Below are positions 1 to 5,375 of a stretch of DNA of 5,516 bases, piece after piece; the first letter of the stretch is position 1; every line of letters starts with the position of its first letter. Below the pieces are notes generated by a model, which worked only from the letters and a program-made list of their open reading frames with translations, was not told the origin of the DNA and made no database searches. Source of the stretch: CAVSUR01 sp052143655 (lineage in GTDB: Bacteria; Actinomycetota; Actinomycetes; Streptosporangiales; Streptosporangiaceae); contig JBKQSL010000487.1 in assembly GCA_052143655.1 (NCBI GenBank), positions 1 through 5,516 on the forward strand, in the 5' to 3' direction. The position numbers were made by a program, and so were the translations under genes.

Positions 1-1099
1 GGCGCGCTCCGACCTGCGCGGATCCTTCGCCATGCAGGTCGGAGCGCAGCTGGCGGGCGCACTGGCGCAGACCGCGCGGGAACGCGATCAGCAGAGCGGC
101 CAGCATCCCGGCGAACAGCCACGGCGCCGCGGCGGACAGGGTGAGGAAGACACCGGCCAGGATCGCCTCGGCCGCCGCCCGGGTCGTGCTGCCGGGCGCG
201 GTCATGACCTGCGCGCACAGCACGGTCACGAGGAACAGCACAGGCGGCGCGACGATGACCCGCAGCAGGTCACGCTGCCGGGCAAACCAGGTCGCAGCCA
301 CGCAGCCGACCAGGAAGCTCAGGCCGATCAGCACGCCGGAATGCAGCCAGCCTGAGGCCAGGTTGCCGGCCAGGAACAGCACGGCCATGGGGCCGATCAC
401 GACCCCGGCCCGCAACAGCGGCCGGTCGGCTCCCAGCGCCCGGCCGAGGCTCCCGCCGGGCTGCGCCCAGCCGGGCAGGCCCATGGCCGGATGCGCGCGG
501 GGCAGCGGCCCGTCAGCCGTGGCGGACGGCGGCCCGTCAGCCGTGGCGGGCGGCGGCCCGTCAGCCAGTCCATGGCCATCCAGGTCGCCAGCGTTGTGCT
601 GGAGGGGATCGGCGTCGGTGTCGTACCGAACAGGGTCCGCGGCCGCGTCATAGCGAATCGGGTTGTCGCCGATGCCGTAGTCAGCCGTGTCGGCGACCGG
701 CCGGTACCTGGCCAGGCCATCGCTGTCCGGGGCGTTTCCCGGCCGGCGCGGGACGGCGGGACGCCGGACGGCCAGGCCCGTCCCGGGCGCCGCCCTCGCC
801 GGTTCCTGAACTGGCCGCGCCGGGATGGCCGACGGGCGGACCCGGGCCGTCGGCCCGGCGGACGAGCCGAGAACTGCGGCCGGTCCCAGCCGGGCTGCCC
901 GGGCCGGCGGCGGCCTCGGCCGATCCGCCGCACCTGCAGCCCCGTCAGCCGTGCTGTCCGGCCTGTCTGTCCGGGCTGCCGCCTCGCCGGGAAGCCCGGC
1001 CGGGCCAGCCGTCGGCGGCTCCGGTTCCGGCGTGCCTGACACGGCTGGGTCTTGCTCGGCCCCTGCCGCCAGTCGCAACGGCCGTGTCGGCTCCGGCAC
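1..1099 (-). CDS. DUF6542-like multi-pass membrane protein with a long disordered N-terminal tail (3' end outside window)
   Basis: This frame is open on the minus strand from a GTG at 1099-1097 to the left edge, giving 366 codons with no stop. The start was chosen because a strong Shine-Dalgarno lies 5 nt upstream. Residues 1 to about 225 are rich in Pro, Ala, Gly, Arg and Asp with no hydrophobic segment, so probably disordered and cytoplasmic. Residues 228-345 are strongly hydrophobic and make about four membrane segments: near 230-247, 250-272, 280-300 and 308-340. They include 'RQRDLLRVIVAPP' and 'APWLFAGMLAALLIAF'. This layout (disordered tail, then a compact four-helix block with an R-x-DL turn and an APWLF-like motif) matches my recollection of actinobacterial DUF6542 proteins, which often sit beside ychF. 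Function is unknown. The gene lies 84 nt downstream of rmuC in the same direction and may be co-transcribed. Confidence is high for the coding frame and moderate for the family. Confidence 0.8.
   Translation of the reverse strand, partial: MPEPTRPLRLAAGAEQDPAVSGTPEPEPPTAGPAGLPGEAAARTDRPDSTADGAAGAADRPRPPPARAARLGPAAVLGSSAGPTARVRPSAIPARPVQEPARAAPGTGLAVRRPAVPRRPGNAPDSDGLARYRPVADTADYGIGDNPIRYDAAADPVRYDTDADPLQHNAGDLDGHGLADGPPPATADGPPSATADGPLPRAHPAMGLPGWAQPGGSLGRALGADRPLLRAGVVIGPMAVLFLAGNLASGWLHSGVLIGLSFLVGCVAATWFARQRDLLRVIVAPPVLFLVTVLCAQVMTAPGSTTRAAAEAILAGVFLTLSAAAPWLFAGMLAALLIAFPRGLRQCARQLRSDLHGEGSAQVGAR
507..566. repeat. 24-bp tandem repeat, 2.5 copies, inside the Pro/Ala-rich tail
   Basis: Units lie at 507-530 and 531-554, differing at one base, with a partial third at 555-566. 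Each begins GGCCCGTCAGCC. The period is a multiple of 3, so on the coding (minus) strand it gives an 8-residue repeat of the type ADGPP(P/S)AT, around residues 178-198. It looks like replication-slippage growth of a disordered linker. No function is implied. Confidence 0.8.
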
Positions 1100-1104
1100 T
1101 ACAG

Positions 1105-1112
1105 TCCTCCCC
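1105..1112 (-). promoter_or_regulatory. Shine-Dalgarno site of the DUF6542-like gene
   Basis: On the minus strand GGGGAGGA is followed by 5 nt and then GTG (1099-1097). It is a near-ideal match to the anti-SD. It fixes the start of a gene whose N-terminal tail is too low in complexity for homology to do so. Confidence 0.75.
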
Positions 1113-1183
1113 GGGATCTGGTCAGTTTCCCCTCGTCGGGCGGCCGCTTCCGTCGGCGGGCGGCCCCGCTCAGTCCGCCGCGC

Positions 1184-2584
1184 TCAGCCGGCCGCCTCGA
1201 TGGCGTGGTGGCTGCCGCGCAGCTGCGGCGGCGCCTGGCCGGCCTGCTCGGCGTCCTGCTGGCTGGCCAGGGCCGGCCCGGCGATGAGCTCGGGCCCGGC
1301 CGGAACGGTGAGCTCGGCTGCCGACAGCGGCCGGACCACCTCGTCCACGATCCTGGGCGTGCTGACCTCGCCGTCGACCATGCCCAGCTCGCCGAGCTTG
1401 CGCGCGCTGGCCAGCACCCGCCGTTCCAGCGTGCCGACCGTCTGGTTGTAGGCGGTGACAGCGCCGTTCAGCGACTTGCCGAGGCCGTCCATGTGCTGGC
1501 CCAGCTTGCCGATCCGCTCGTGCAGCTGCCGGCCGACCTCGAACACGGCCCGGGCGTTCTGCGACAGCGCCTCCTGCTGCCACGCGTACTGCGCCGTCCG
1601 GAGCATGGTGACCAGCGTGGTCGGCGTGGCGATGTGCACCCTGTGCGCCATCGCGTACTCCAGCAGCATCGGGTCGCGCTCCAGCGCCGGGGCCAGGAAC
1701 GCCTCGCCCGGGATGAACAGCACCACGAACTCCGGCGCCGGGCTCAGCGCGGTCCAGTAGCTCTTCGCCGCCAGCCGGTCTACGTGATCGCGCAGGTGCC
1801 GGGCGTGCGCGTCCAGCCGTGCCTGCCGGACCGCCTCGTCGGCCGTCTCGGCCGCCTCCAGGTAGGCGGCCAGCGTGACCTTGGAGTCCACCACGATGTT
1901 CTTGCCGCCGGCCAGCCGCACGACCATGTCCGGGCGCAGCTGGCCGTCCTGGGTGCTCACGCTGACCTGCTCGTCGAAGTCGCAGCGCGGGGACATCCCG
2001 GCCAGTTCCACGACCCGGCGCAGCTGCATCTCGCCCCACCGGCCGCGGGTCTCCGGCCTGCGCAGCGCTGTCACCAGCGCCGCGGTCTGGGCGCGCAGCT
2101 CTTCCGAGCTCCGCCGGGCGATGCTCACCTGCTCGGTCAGCGCCGCGTGCGAGCGCAGCGTGGCCGCGTCGGTCTCCCGCAGCTGGGCCTCCACCCGGGC
2201 CAGGGTGTCCTTCAGGGGCTGGACCAGGCCCTCTACCTCGGCCCGCCGGGTCTCCAGGTCGCCGGACGCCCTGACGTTCGCCGCGGCCAGCCGGCCCTCG
2301 GCGATCTCCAGGAACCGCCGCGAGCTCTGATCCAGGGCCTGCGCAGAGAGGGCCTGGAACCGCTCGGCCAGCTGGCCGTCGAGCAGGCTGGCCTTCTCCG
2401 CCGCCGCCCGTTCGACCAGCGCGGCGCGGTCGCGGGCGGCGCGCTCCCGCTCCTCGGCGGCCCGCGCCTGCCCGGCCAGGTCCGCGGCCGCGGCGGCCAG
2501 CCGGCTGCGCGCGTACAGGTAGCCGATGGCTGCGCCCAGGATGGCGCCGGCCAGCAGCCCGACGAGCAGCGAAATGGCGTTCAT
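1184..2584 (-). CDS. rmuC: DNA recombination protein RmuC
   Basis: The gene encodes 466 aa from ATG 2584-2582. An in-frame ATG 15 codons upstream (2629) is possible, but the chosen start puts a membrane anchor right at the N-terminus, as is usual for RmuC. Residues 2-25 form one hydrophobic segment. Residues 28-175 are Ala/Glu/Arg-rich heptad-like coiled coil. The conserved RmuC core follows: GRWGEMQL (181-188), RPDMVVRL (217-224), VVDSK (231-235), FIPGEAFL (290-297) and HIATPTTL (317-324). The Asp of RPD and the D-x-K of VDSK fit the PD-(D/E)XK nuclease-like fold proposed for this family. In E. coli, RmuC limits recombination-mediated inversions at short inverted repeats; the exact biochemical activity is unsettled. 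The C-terminal tail (from about 420) is variable and acidic. The gene is divergent from ychF, with 121 nt between starts. No clear promoter or SD was found for it. Confidence 0.95.
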   Translation of the reverse strand: MNAISLLVGLLAGAILGAAIGYLYARSRLAAAAADLAGQARAAEERERAARDRAALVERAAAEKASLLDGQLAERFQALSAQALDQSSRRFLEIAEGRLAAANVRASGDLETRRAEVEGLVQPLKDTLARVEAQLRETDAATLRSHAALTEQVSIARRSSEELRAQTAALVTALRRPETRGRWGEMQLRRVVELAGMSPRCDFDEQVSVSTQDGQLRPDMVVRLAGGKNIVVDSKVTLAAYLEAAETADEAVRQARLDAHARHLRDHVDRLAAKSYWTALSPAPEFVVLFIPGEAFLAPALERDPMLLEYAMAHRVHIATPTTLVTMLRTAQYAWQQEALSQNARAVFEVGRQLHERIGKLGQHMDGLGKSLNGAVTAYNQTVGTLERRVLASARKLGELGMVDGEVSTPRIVDEVVRPLSAAELTVPAGPELIAGPALASQQDAEQAGQAPPQLRGSHHAIEAAG

Positions 2585-2670
2585 GTCACGCCATGCTCGC
2601 AGCCGGGACCGACAGTTTCCGGCTGACACGCCCGGCTTTGGCTACTCCGGCCCGATGGCGGGCAGCTGGC

Positions 2671-2705
2671 GCGACCGGGGCGCGGGTCGGCCTAGACTCG
2701 CCCGG
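2671..2705 (+). promoter_or_regulatory. Candidate ychF promoter giving a leaderless mRNA
   Basis: The hexamer TAGACT at 2693-2698 matches the actinobacterial -10 consensus TANNNT. It is followed by exactly 7 nt and then the ychF GTG at 2706, the spacing expected if transcription begins on the start codon. A weak -35 candidate (GCGACC, 2671-2676) lies 16 nt upstream of the -10. No Shine-Dalgarno precedes the GTG, which supports the leaderless reading. It is inferred from sequence only. Confidence 0.55.
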
Positions 2706-3797
2706 GTGAGCTTGTCCATCGGCATCGTCGGGCTGCCCAACGTGGGCAAGTCCACCTTGTTCAACGCCCTGACCCGCGCCAGCGTGCTGGCGTCCAACTA
2801 CCCGTTCGCGACCATCGAGCCGAACGTCGGCATCGTCGGCATCCCCGACTCCCGCCTGCAGGCCCTGGCCAACCTGTACGACTCGGCCCGGATCGTCCCG
2901 GCCACCGTCCGGTTCGTCGACATCGCCGGGCTGGTCCGCGGCGCGTCGCAGGGGCAGGGCCTGGGCAACCAGTTCCTGTCCCACATCCGGGAGACCGACG
3001 CGATCTGCCAGGTCGTGCGGGTGTTCACCGACCCGGACGTCAGCCACGTGGACGGCGACGTCTCGCCCGAGCGGGACATCGAGACGATCGCGACCGAGCT
3101 GATCCTGGCCGACCTGCAGACGCTGGAGAAGGCCGTGCCGCGGCTGGCGAAGGAAGCCAGGTTCGCCAAGGACCGCGAGCGTGCCGCCACGGCCGACGCC
3201 GCCGAGCGGGCGCAGCAGCTGCTCGACGGCGGGACCACCCTGTCCGCGGGTGCCGCCGCGGCCGGCATCGACCTGGCCGCCCTGCGGGACCTGCAGCTGC
3301 TGACGGCCAAGCCGTTCCTGTACGCGTTCAACGTCGACGATGCCGGGCTTGCCGACAAGGAGCTGCGGGACCGGCTCACGGCGCTCGTGGCGCCCGCCCA
3401 GGCCATCTTCCTGGACGCGAAGACCGAAGCCGAGCTGGTCGAGATGAGCGAGGACGAGGCCGCCGAGCTGCTGGCCGAGATGGGCATGGGCGAGCCGGGG
3501 CTGGCCCAGCTGGCCAGGGCCGGGTTTGCCGCGCTGGGGCTGTCGACGTTCCTGACCGCCGGGCCCAAGGAGGCCCGGGCGTGGACGATCCCGGCCGGGG
3601 CCAGCGCGCCGCAGGCGGCCGGCGTCATTCACACCGACTTCCAGCGCGGCTTCATCAAGGCCGAGATCGTCTCCTTCGCCGACCTGATGGCCGCCGGGTC
3701 CATCGCCGCCGCCCGGGCCGCCGGCAAGGCCCGGATCGAGGGCAAGGACTACGTCATGCGCGACGGCGACGTCGTGGAGTTCCGCTTCAACGTCTGA
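2706..3797 (+). CDS. ychF: Redox/stress-responsive ribosome-binding ATPase YchF (Obg/OLA1 family)
   Basis: The gene encodes 363 aa, the usual YchF length. GTG at 2706 is chosen because homology begins at once (SLSIGIVGLPNVGKS); the open frame extends upstream to 2526 but that part overlaps rmuC antisense and has no family similarity. The G1/P-loop is GLPNVGKS (9-16). NYPFATIEPNVG (31-42) is the switch I region. DIAGLVRGAS (72-81) is G3, followed by QGLGNQFLSHIRE. The G4 position reads FNVDD instead of NKxD, in line with YchF binding ATP in preference to GTP. A helical insert rich in Ala/Glu/Arg follows G3, and a C-terminal TGS domain starts near GVIHTDFQRGF and ends in VVEFRFNV. YchF associates with ribosomes and acts in translation and oxidative-stress control. 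Nothing is missing; it should be functional. A possible terminator lies just downstream. Confidence 0.98.
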   Translation: MSLSIGIVGLPNVGKSTLFNALTRASVLASNYPFATIEPNVGIVGIPDSRLQALANLYDSARIVPATVRFVDIAGLVRGASQGQGLGNQFLSHIRETDAICQVVRVFTDPDVSHVDGDVSPERDIETIATELILADLQTLEKAVPRLAKEARFAKDRERAATADAAERAQQLLDGGTTLSAGAAAAGIDLAALRDLQLLTAKPFLYAFNVDDAGLADKELRDRLTALVAPAQAIFLDAKTEAELVEMSEDEAAELLAEMGMGEPGLAQLARAGFAALGLSTFLTAGPKEARAWTIPAGASAPQAAGVIHTDFQRGFIKAEIVSFADLMAAGSIAAARAAGKARIEGKDYVMRDGDVVEFRFNV

Positions 3798-3820
3798 TGG
3801 TCCCCGGGATGCCAGAGAAT

Positions 3821-3839
3821 GGGCCCTTCGGGGCTATTT
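3821..3839 (+). terminator. Possible ychF terminator hairpin with UUCG tetraloop
   Basis: GCCC (3823-3826), TTCG (3827-3830) and GGGC (3831-3834) form a 4-bp stem, 5 with a G-T pair, closed by the exceptionally stable C(UUCG)G tetraloop. It is followed by TATTT. It lies 24 nt after the ychF stop. The stem is short and the T-tract is imperfect, so it may be only a weak terminator or a 3'-end stabiliser. Confidence 0.4.
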
Positions 3840-4030
3840 CGGGGTTCTGGTCCTCGATTCGTTCATGGGTGGCTGCACTTCAGCAGCGCCGTCCATCGGA
3901 TGGCTGGTCTCAGTGACTTGAAAGCAGGCGCGGGTACCGTCACCTGTTCGAGTCCTCCCGCTCGGCGCGGGTCCGTGCAATCGGGCAAGCTTCGAGAAGG
4001 GCTGCGTCAGGCGGGTGACTATCAGCGGGA
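3840..4030. other. Non-coding gap between ychF and the toxin-antitoxin operon
   Basis: I see no convincing gene here. Open frames on either strand lack an SD, codon bias and family similarity. Contents worth noting are an 11-bp palindrome, CCATC-G-GATGG, at 3893-3903, and a tRNA T-loop-like motif, GTTCGAGTCC, at 3946-3955. The stretch is less GC-biased than the genes to its left, as expected for non-coding or imported DNA. Confidence 0.6.
3941..3960 (+). other. tRNA T-arm-like motif, possible tRNA remnant
   Basis: GTTCGAGTCC (3946-3955) matches the conserved G53-TTCRANY-C61 core of a tRNA T-arm. CTTGAAA about 20 nt upstream resembles an anticodon loop. However, the flanking T-stem bases do not pair, the would-be anticodon stem does not pair, and no 5' acceptor half complementary to the 3' side (GCTCGGC) is present upstream. 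It is therefore not an intact tRNA. It may be a decayed tRNA 3' end left by an integrating element, or chance. Confidence 0.2.
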
Positions 4031-4059
4031 TTGCGGGCGCCGACTTCGCCCTATAAGAT
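4031..4059 (+). promoter_or_regulatory. Promoter of the toxin-antitoxin operon
   Basis: TTGCGG at 4031-4036 (-35) and TAAGAT at 4054-4059 (-10, fits TANNNT) are separated by 17 nt, the optimal spacing. An overlapping TATAAG at 4052-4057 is an alternative -10. The predicted transcription start near 4065-4067 falls inside the adjacent palindrome, so a bound repressor would block initiation. Confidence 0.6.
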
Positions 4060-4076
4060 GTAGTTACATGTACTAC
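4060..4076. promoter_or_regulatory. Candidate autoregulatory operator of the toxin-antitoxin operon
   Basis: GTAGT (4060-4064) and ACTAC (4072-4076) are perfect inverted arms. Between them lies a second, nested 8-bp palindrome, TACATGTA (4065-4072). It abuts the -10 box and ends 4 nt before the Shine-Dalgarno. Phd/YefM antitoxins dimerise on such short palindromes and repress their own operon, so this is the natural target for the downstream protein. The role is inferred from position and symmetry. Confidence 0.55.
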
Positions 4077-4080
4077 TTCA

Positions 4081-4087
4081 GGGGAGG
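4081..4087 (+). promoter_or_regulatory. Shine-Dalgarno of the antitoxin gene
   Basis: GGGGAGG lies 5 nt before GTG 4093. It favours that start over the in-frame GTG at 4087, which would overlap the SD itself. Confidence 0.65.
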
Positions 4088-4092
4088 TGGAT

Positions 4093-4332
4093 GTGGCTAC
4101 CGTTACCGCGGCTGAGTTCAATCAGCGCCCTAGCCAGGTAAAGCGGGCGGCCGAGGAAGAACCGGTGGTGATCACCGAGCACAGCCGCCCGTCCTTCGTG
4201 CTGTTGACCTACGCCGAGTATCAGCGCCTGCTTCGCACGCCGACTGACCTCGCCGATTGGTTGGAGATGGACGACGAGGTCGAGTTCGAGATCGAACCGG
4301 TCGGCTTGGATATCCGACCCGCGAACGTGTGA
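4093..4332 (+). CDS. Type II antitoxin, Phd/YefM family
   Basis: The gene encodes 79 aa from GTG 4093; the in-frame GTG at 4087 would add two residues. The N-terminal half is the Phd/YefM DNA-binding and dimerisation fold: TVTAAEFNQRPSQVKRA (3-19) is the typical opening helix, PVVITEHSRPSFVLLT (24-39) the beta-hairpin with the conserved T-x-H/N-x-x-P pattern, and YAEYQRLL (40-47) the next helix. Residues 52-68 are strongly acidic (DLADWLEMDDEVEFEIE), as in the flexible C-terminal tail that wraps and blocks the toxin. It should neutralise the PIN toxin encoded immediately downstream and, as a dimer, repress the operon through the upstream palindrome. Its stop overlaps the toxin start by one base. 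Family assignment is confident; exact subfamily is not. Confidence 0.92.
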   Translation: MATVTAAEFNQRPSQVKRAAEEEPVVITEHSRPSFVLLTYAEYQRLLRTPTDLADWLEMDDEVEFEIEPVGLDIRPANV

Positions 4333-4745
4333 TGTACCTGCTCGACACCAATGTCGTCAGCGAACTCCGAAAGCGGCGCGGCGACTCCGGAGTCAAGCAG
4401 TGGGTAGCCGAGCAGAGCGCGGCTGACCTTGCCATCAGTGTCGTGACCATCATCGAGATCGAGACGGGGATCCTGCGGAAAGGCCGGACCGATCCCGACC
4501 AGGCTCGGGTTCTGACCCGATGGTTCGAGAACAACGTGCTCACCGGCTTCGCCGGCCGCATCGTTCCCCTCGATCTCGCGGCCGCCCGCCGCGTCGCATC
4601 GCTGCATGTACCAGACCAAGCGCCCCAGCACGACGCGCTCATCGCGGGCACCGCGCTCGCGCGTGGCCTGACGGTCGTCACCCGGAACACCCGCGACTTT
4701 GAATGCGCCGGCGTCGAGTACCTCAACCCCTGGTCAGACAGTTGA
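4332..4745 (+). CDS. PIN-domain RNase toxin, VapC/FitB-like
   Basis: The gene encodes 137 aa from ATG 4332, which shares its A with the antitoxin's TGA. GTG 4329 in the same frame would give a 4-nt overlap instead. No SD is seen, so translation is probably coupled to the antitoxin. All four PIN acidic positions are present: D5 (MYLLDTNVVSE), E42 (SVVTIIEIETGI), D101 (PQHDALIAGTAL) and D122 (VTRNTRDF), so the Mg2+-dependent ribonuclease site looks intact. FAGRIVPLDLAAARR (73-87) and the ending FECAGVEYLNPW (123-134) are characteristic of the FitB branch. PIN toxins of type II systems cleave RNA, often tRNA or rRNA, to arrest growth; the target here cannot be told from sequence. Base composition is less GC-extreme than rmuC and ychF, consistent with horizontal transfer. 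Confidence 0.95.
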   Translation: MYLLDTNVVSELRKRRGDSGVKQWVAEQSAADLAISVVTIIEIETGILRKGRTDPDQARVLTRWFENNVLTGFAGRIVPLDLAAARRVASLHVPDQAPQHDALIAGTALARGLTVVTRNTRDFECAGVEYLNPWSDS

Positions 4746-4806
4746 TTTCCGGCAGCCGCCGCGTCCAGCCGTTCCGCCGGCAGCGTGCGACGATGGGCTC
4801 ATAGCT

Positions 4807-4839
4807 CCCACCGTCCCCCGAGACTGGTGGGGCCATTTT
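4807..4839 (+). terminator. Terminator-like hairpin after the toxin-antitoxin operon
   Basis: CCCACC (4807-4812) pairs with GGTGGG (4826-4831) across a 13-nt loop, followed by GCCATTTTC with TTTT at 4836-4839. It lies 61 nt after the toxin stop. The loop is large and the T-run short, so activity is uncertain. Confidence 0.4.
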
Positions 4840-4854
4840 CGTGGGAACCGATCG

Positions 4855-4868
4855 AAAGGACGGCGTTG
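4855..4868 (+). other. Possible surviving SD and TTG start of the former hsdM
   Basis: AAAGGA (4855-4860) is spaced 5 nt from TTG at 4866, which would encode MATPAGFGEDD and is out of frame with the hsdM-like codons that follow. One reading is that the original start region survives and the N-terminal third was deleted. It may equally be chance. Confidence 0.25.
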
Positions 4869-4887
4869 GCCACACCGGCAGGGTTCG

Positions 4888-5329
4888 GTGAAGACGATGC
4901 TGTCCGACGACAAGAACATCGCCGCCCAGTTGCAGACCGACATCGCCGGATTCAGCCCGGCGGCGGCCGAGGTGATCGACGCGTTCGGCTACCAGCAGAC
5001 CATCGCCCGCCTCGACAAGGCCGGCGTGCTCTACGCGGTGCTGGGTGACTTCGCCGACGTCGAGCTGCACCCGGACGTCGTACATCTTCGAGGAGCTACT
5101 CCGGAAGTTCTCCGAGATGAGCAACGAGACGGCGGGCGAGCACTACACGCCGCGCGACGTCATCCCGCTCATGGTCGACCTGCTGTTCGACGAGGACGCC
5201 GACGCGCTCACGGGGCAGTCCCCGGTCCGGACCGTCTACGATCCCGCCGCCGGCACCGGCGGCATGCTCACCATGGCCGACCAGCGGCTTCGCGAGCTCA
5301 ACCCGGGCGCAACGGTGGAGAACGTGTAG
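4888..5329 (+). pseudogene. hsdM: Decayed fragment of type I restriction-modification methyltransferase subunit HsdM
   Basis: Two adjacent frames together read as one piece of HsdM. Frame A, 4888 to about 5080, gives KTMLSDDKNIAAQL, IAGFSPAAAEVIDAF, QTIARLDKAGVLYAVL and DVELHPDVV. Frame B, about 5081-5329, gives YIFEELLRKFSEMSNETAGE, HYTPRDVIPLMVDLLF and VYDPAAGTGGML, the SAM-binding motif I. Intact HsdM has about six more residues (SNxxMG-like) between HPDVV and YIFEEL, so the junction at 5079-5082 fits a deletion of about 20 nt that shifts the frame. Roughly the first 100 residues expected in HsdM are absent. The frame stops at TAG 5327-5329 soon after motif I, so the catalytic NPPF motif and everything after it are missing. 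Intact HsdM methylates adenine as part of an HsdRMS complex; this copy cannot. No hsdS or hsdR is visible in the window. Confidence 0.9.
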
Positions 5330-5375
5330 ACCGCTTCGAACCAGGATCCCGCCCGGCCCAGCCGTGGCCGCGCAC

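Noticed and set aside
141..1451. Plus-strand Ser/Ala/Pro/Arg-rich frames at 141-653, 491-1039 and 825-1451
   Set aside because: They lie antisense to the DUF6542-like gene, the intergenic gap and the rmuC 3' end, have no SD or domain, and their apparent repeats come from the 24-bp repeat read in the wrong frame.
1052..2626. 524-codon plus-strand open frame opposite rmuC
   Set aside because: It is exactly antisense to a confident RmuC gene, is rich in Arg/Gly/Pro/His/Gln with no domain, and has no SD. It is a typical mirror frame in high-GC DNA.
2586..3632. 348-codon minus-strand open frame opposite ychF
   Set aside because: It is antisense to ychF, has low-complexity Gly/Arg/Gln/Val composition and no recognisable family, and arises from the codon bias of the real gene.
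3893..3970. Complete tRNA gene
   Set aside because: The T-loop core is present, but neither T-stem, anticodon stem nor acceptor stem can be paired.
3834..4121. 95-codon minus-strand frame between ychF and the antitoxin
   Set aside because: It crosses the toxin-antitoxin promoter and operator antisense. Its SGRTRTGDG stretch is the usual spurious translation of the reverse strand of a tRNA T-arm-like sequence, not a protein motif.
5335..5360. Minus-strand GGTTCGAAGC as a second T-arm or matching attachment site
   Set aside because: The stem bases do not pair, and it shares only the short TTCGA core with the 3946 motif, which is too little to call a direct repeat.
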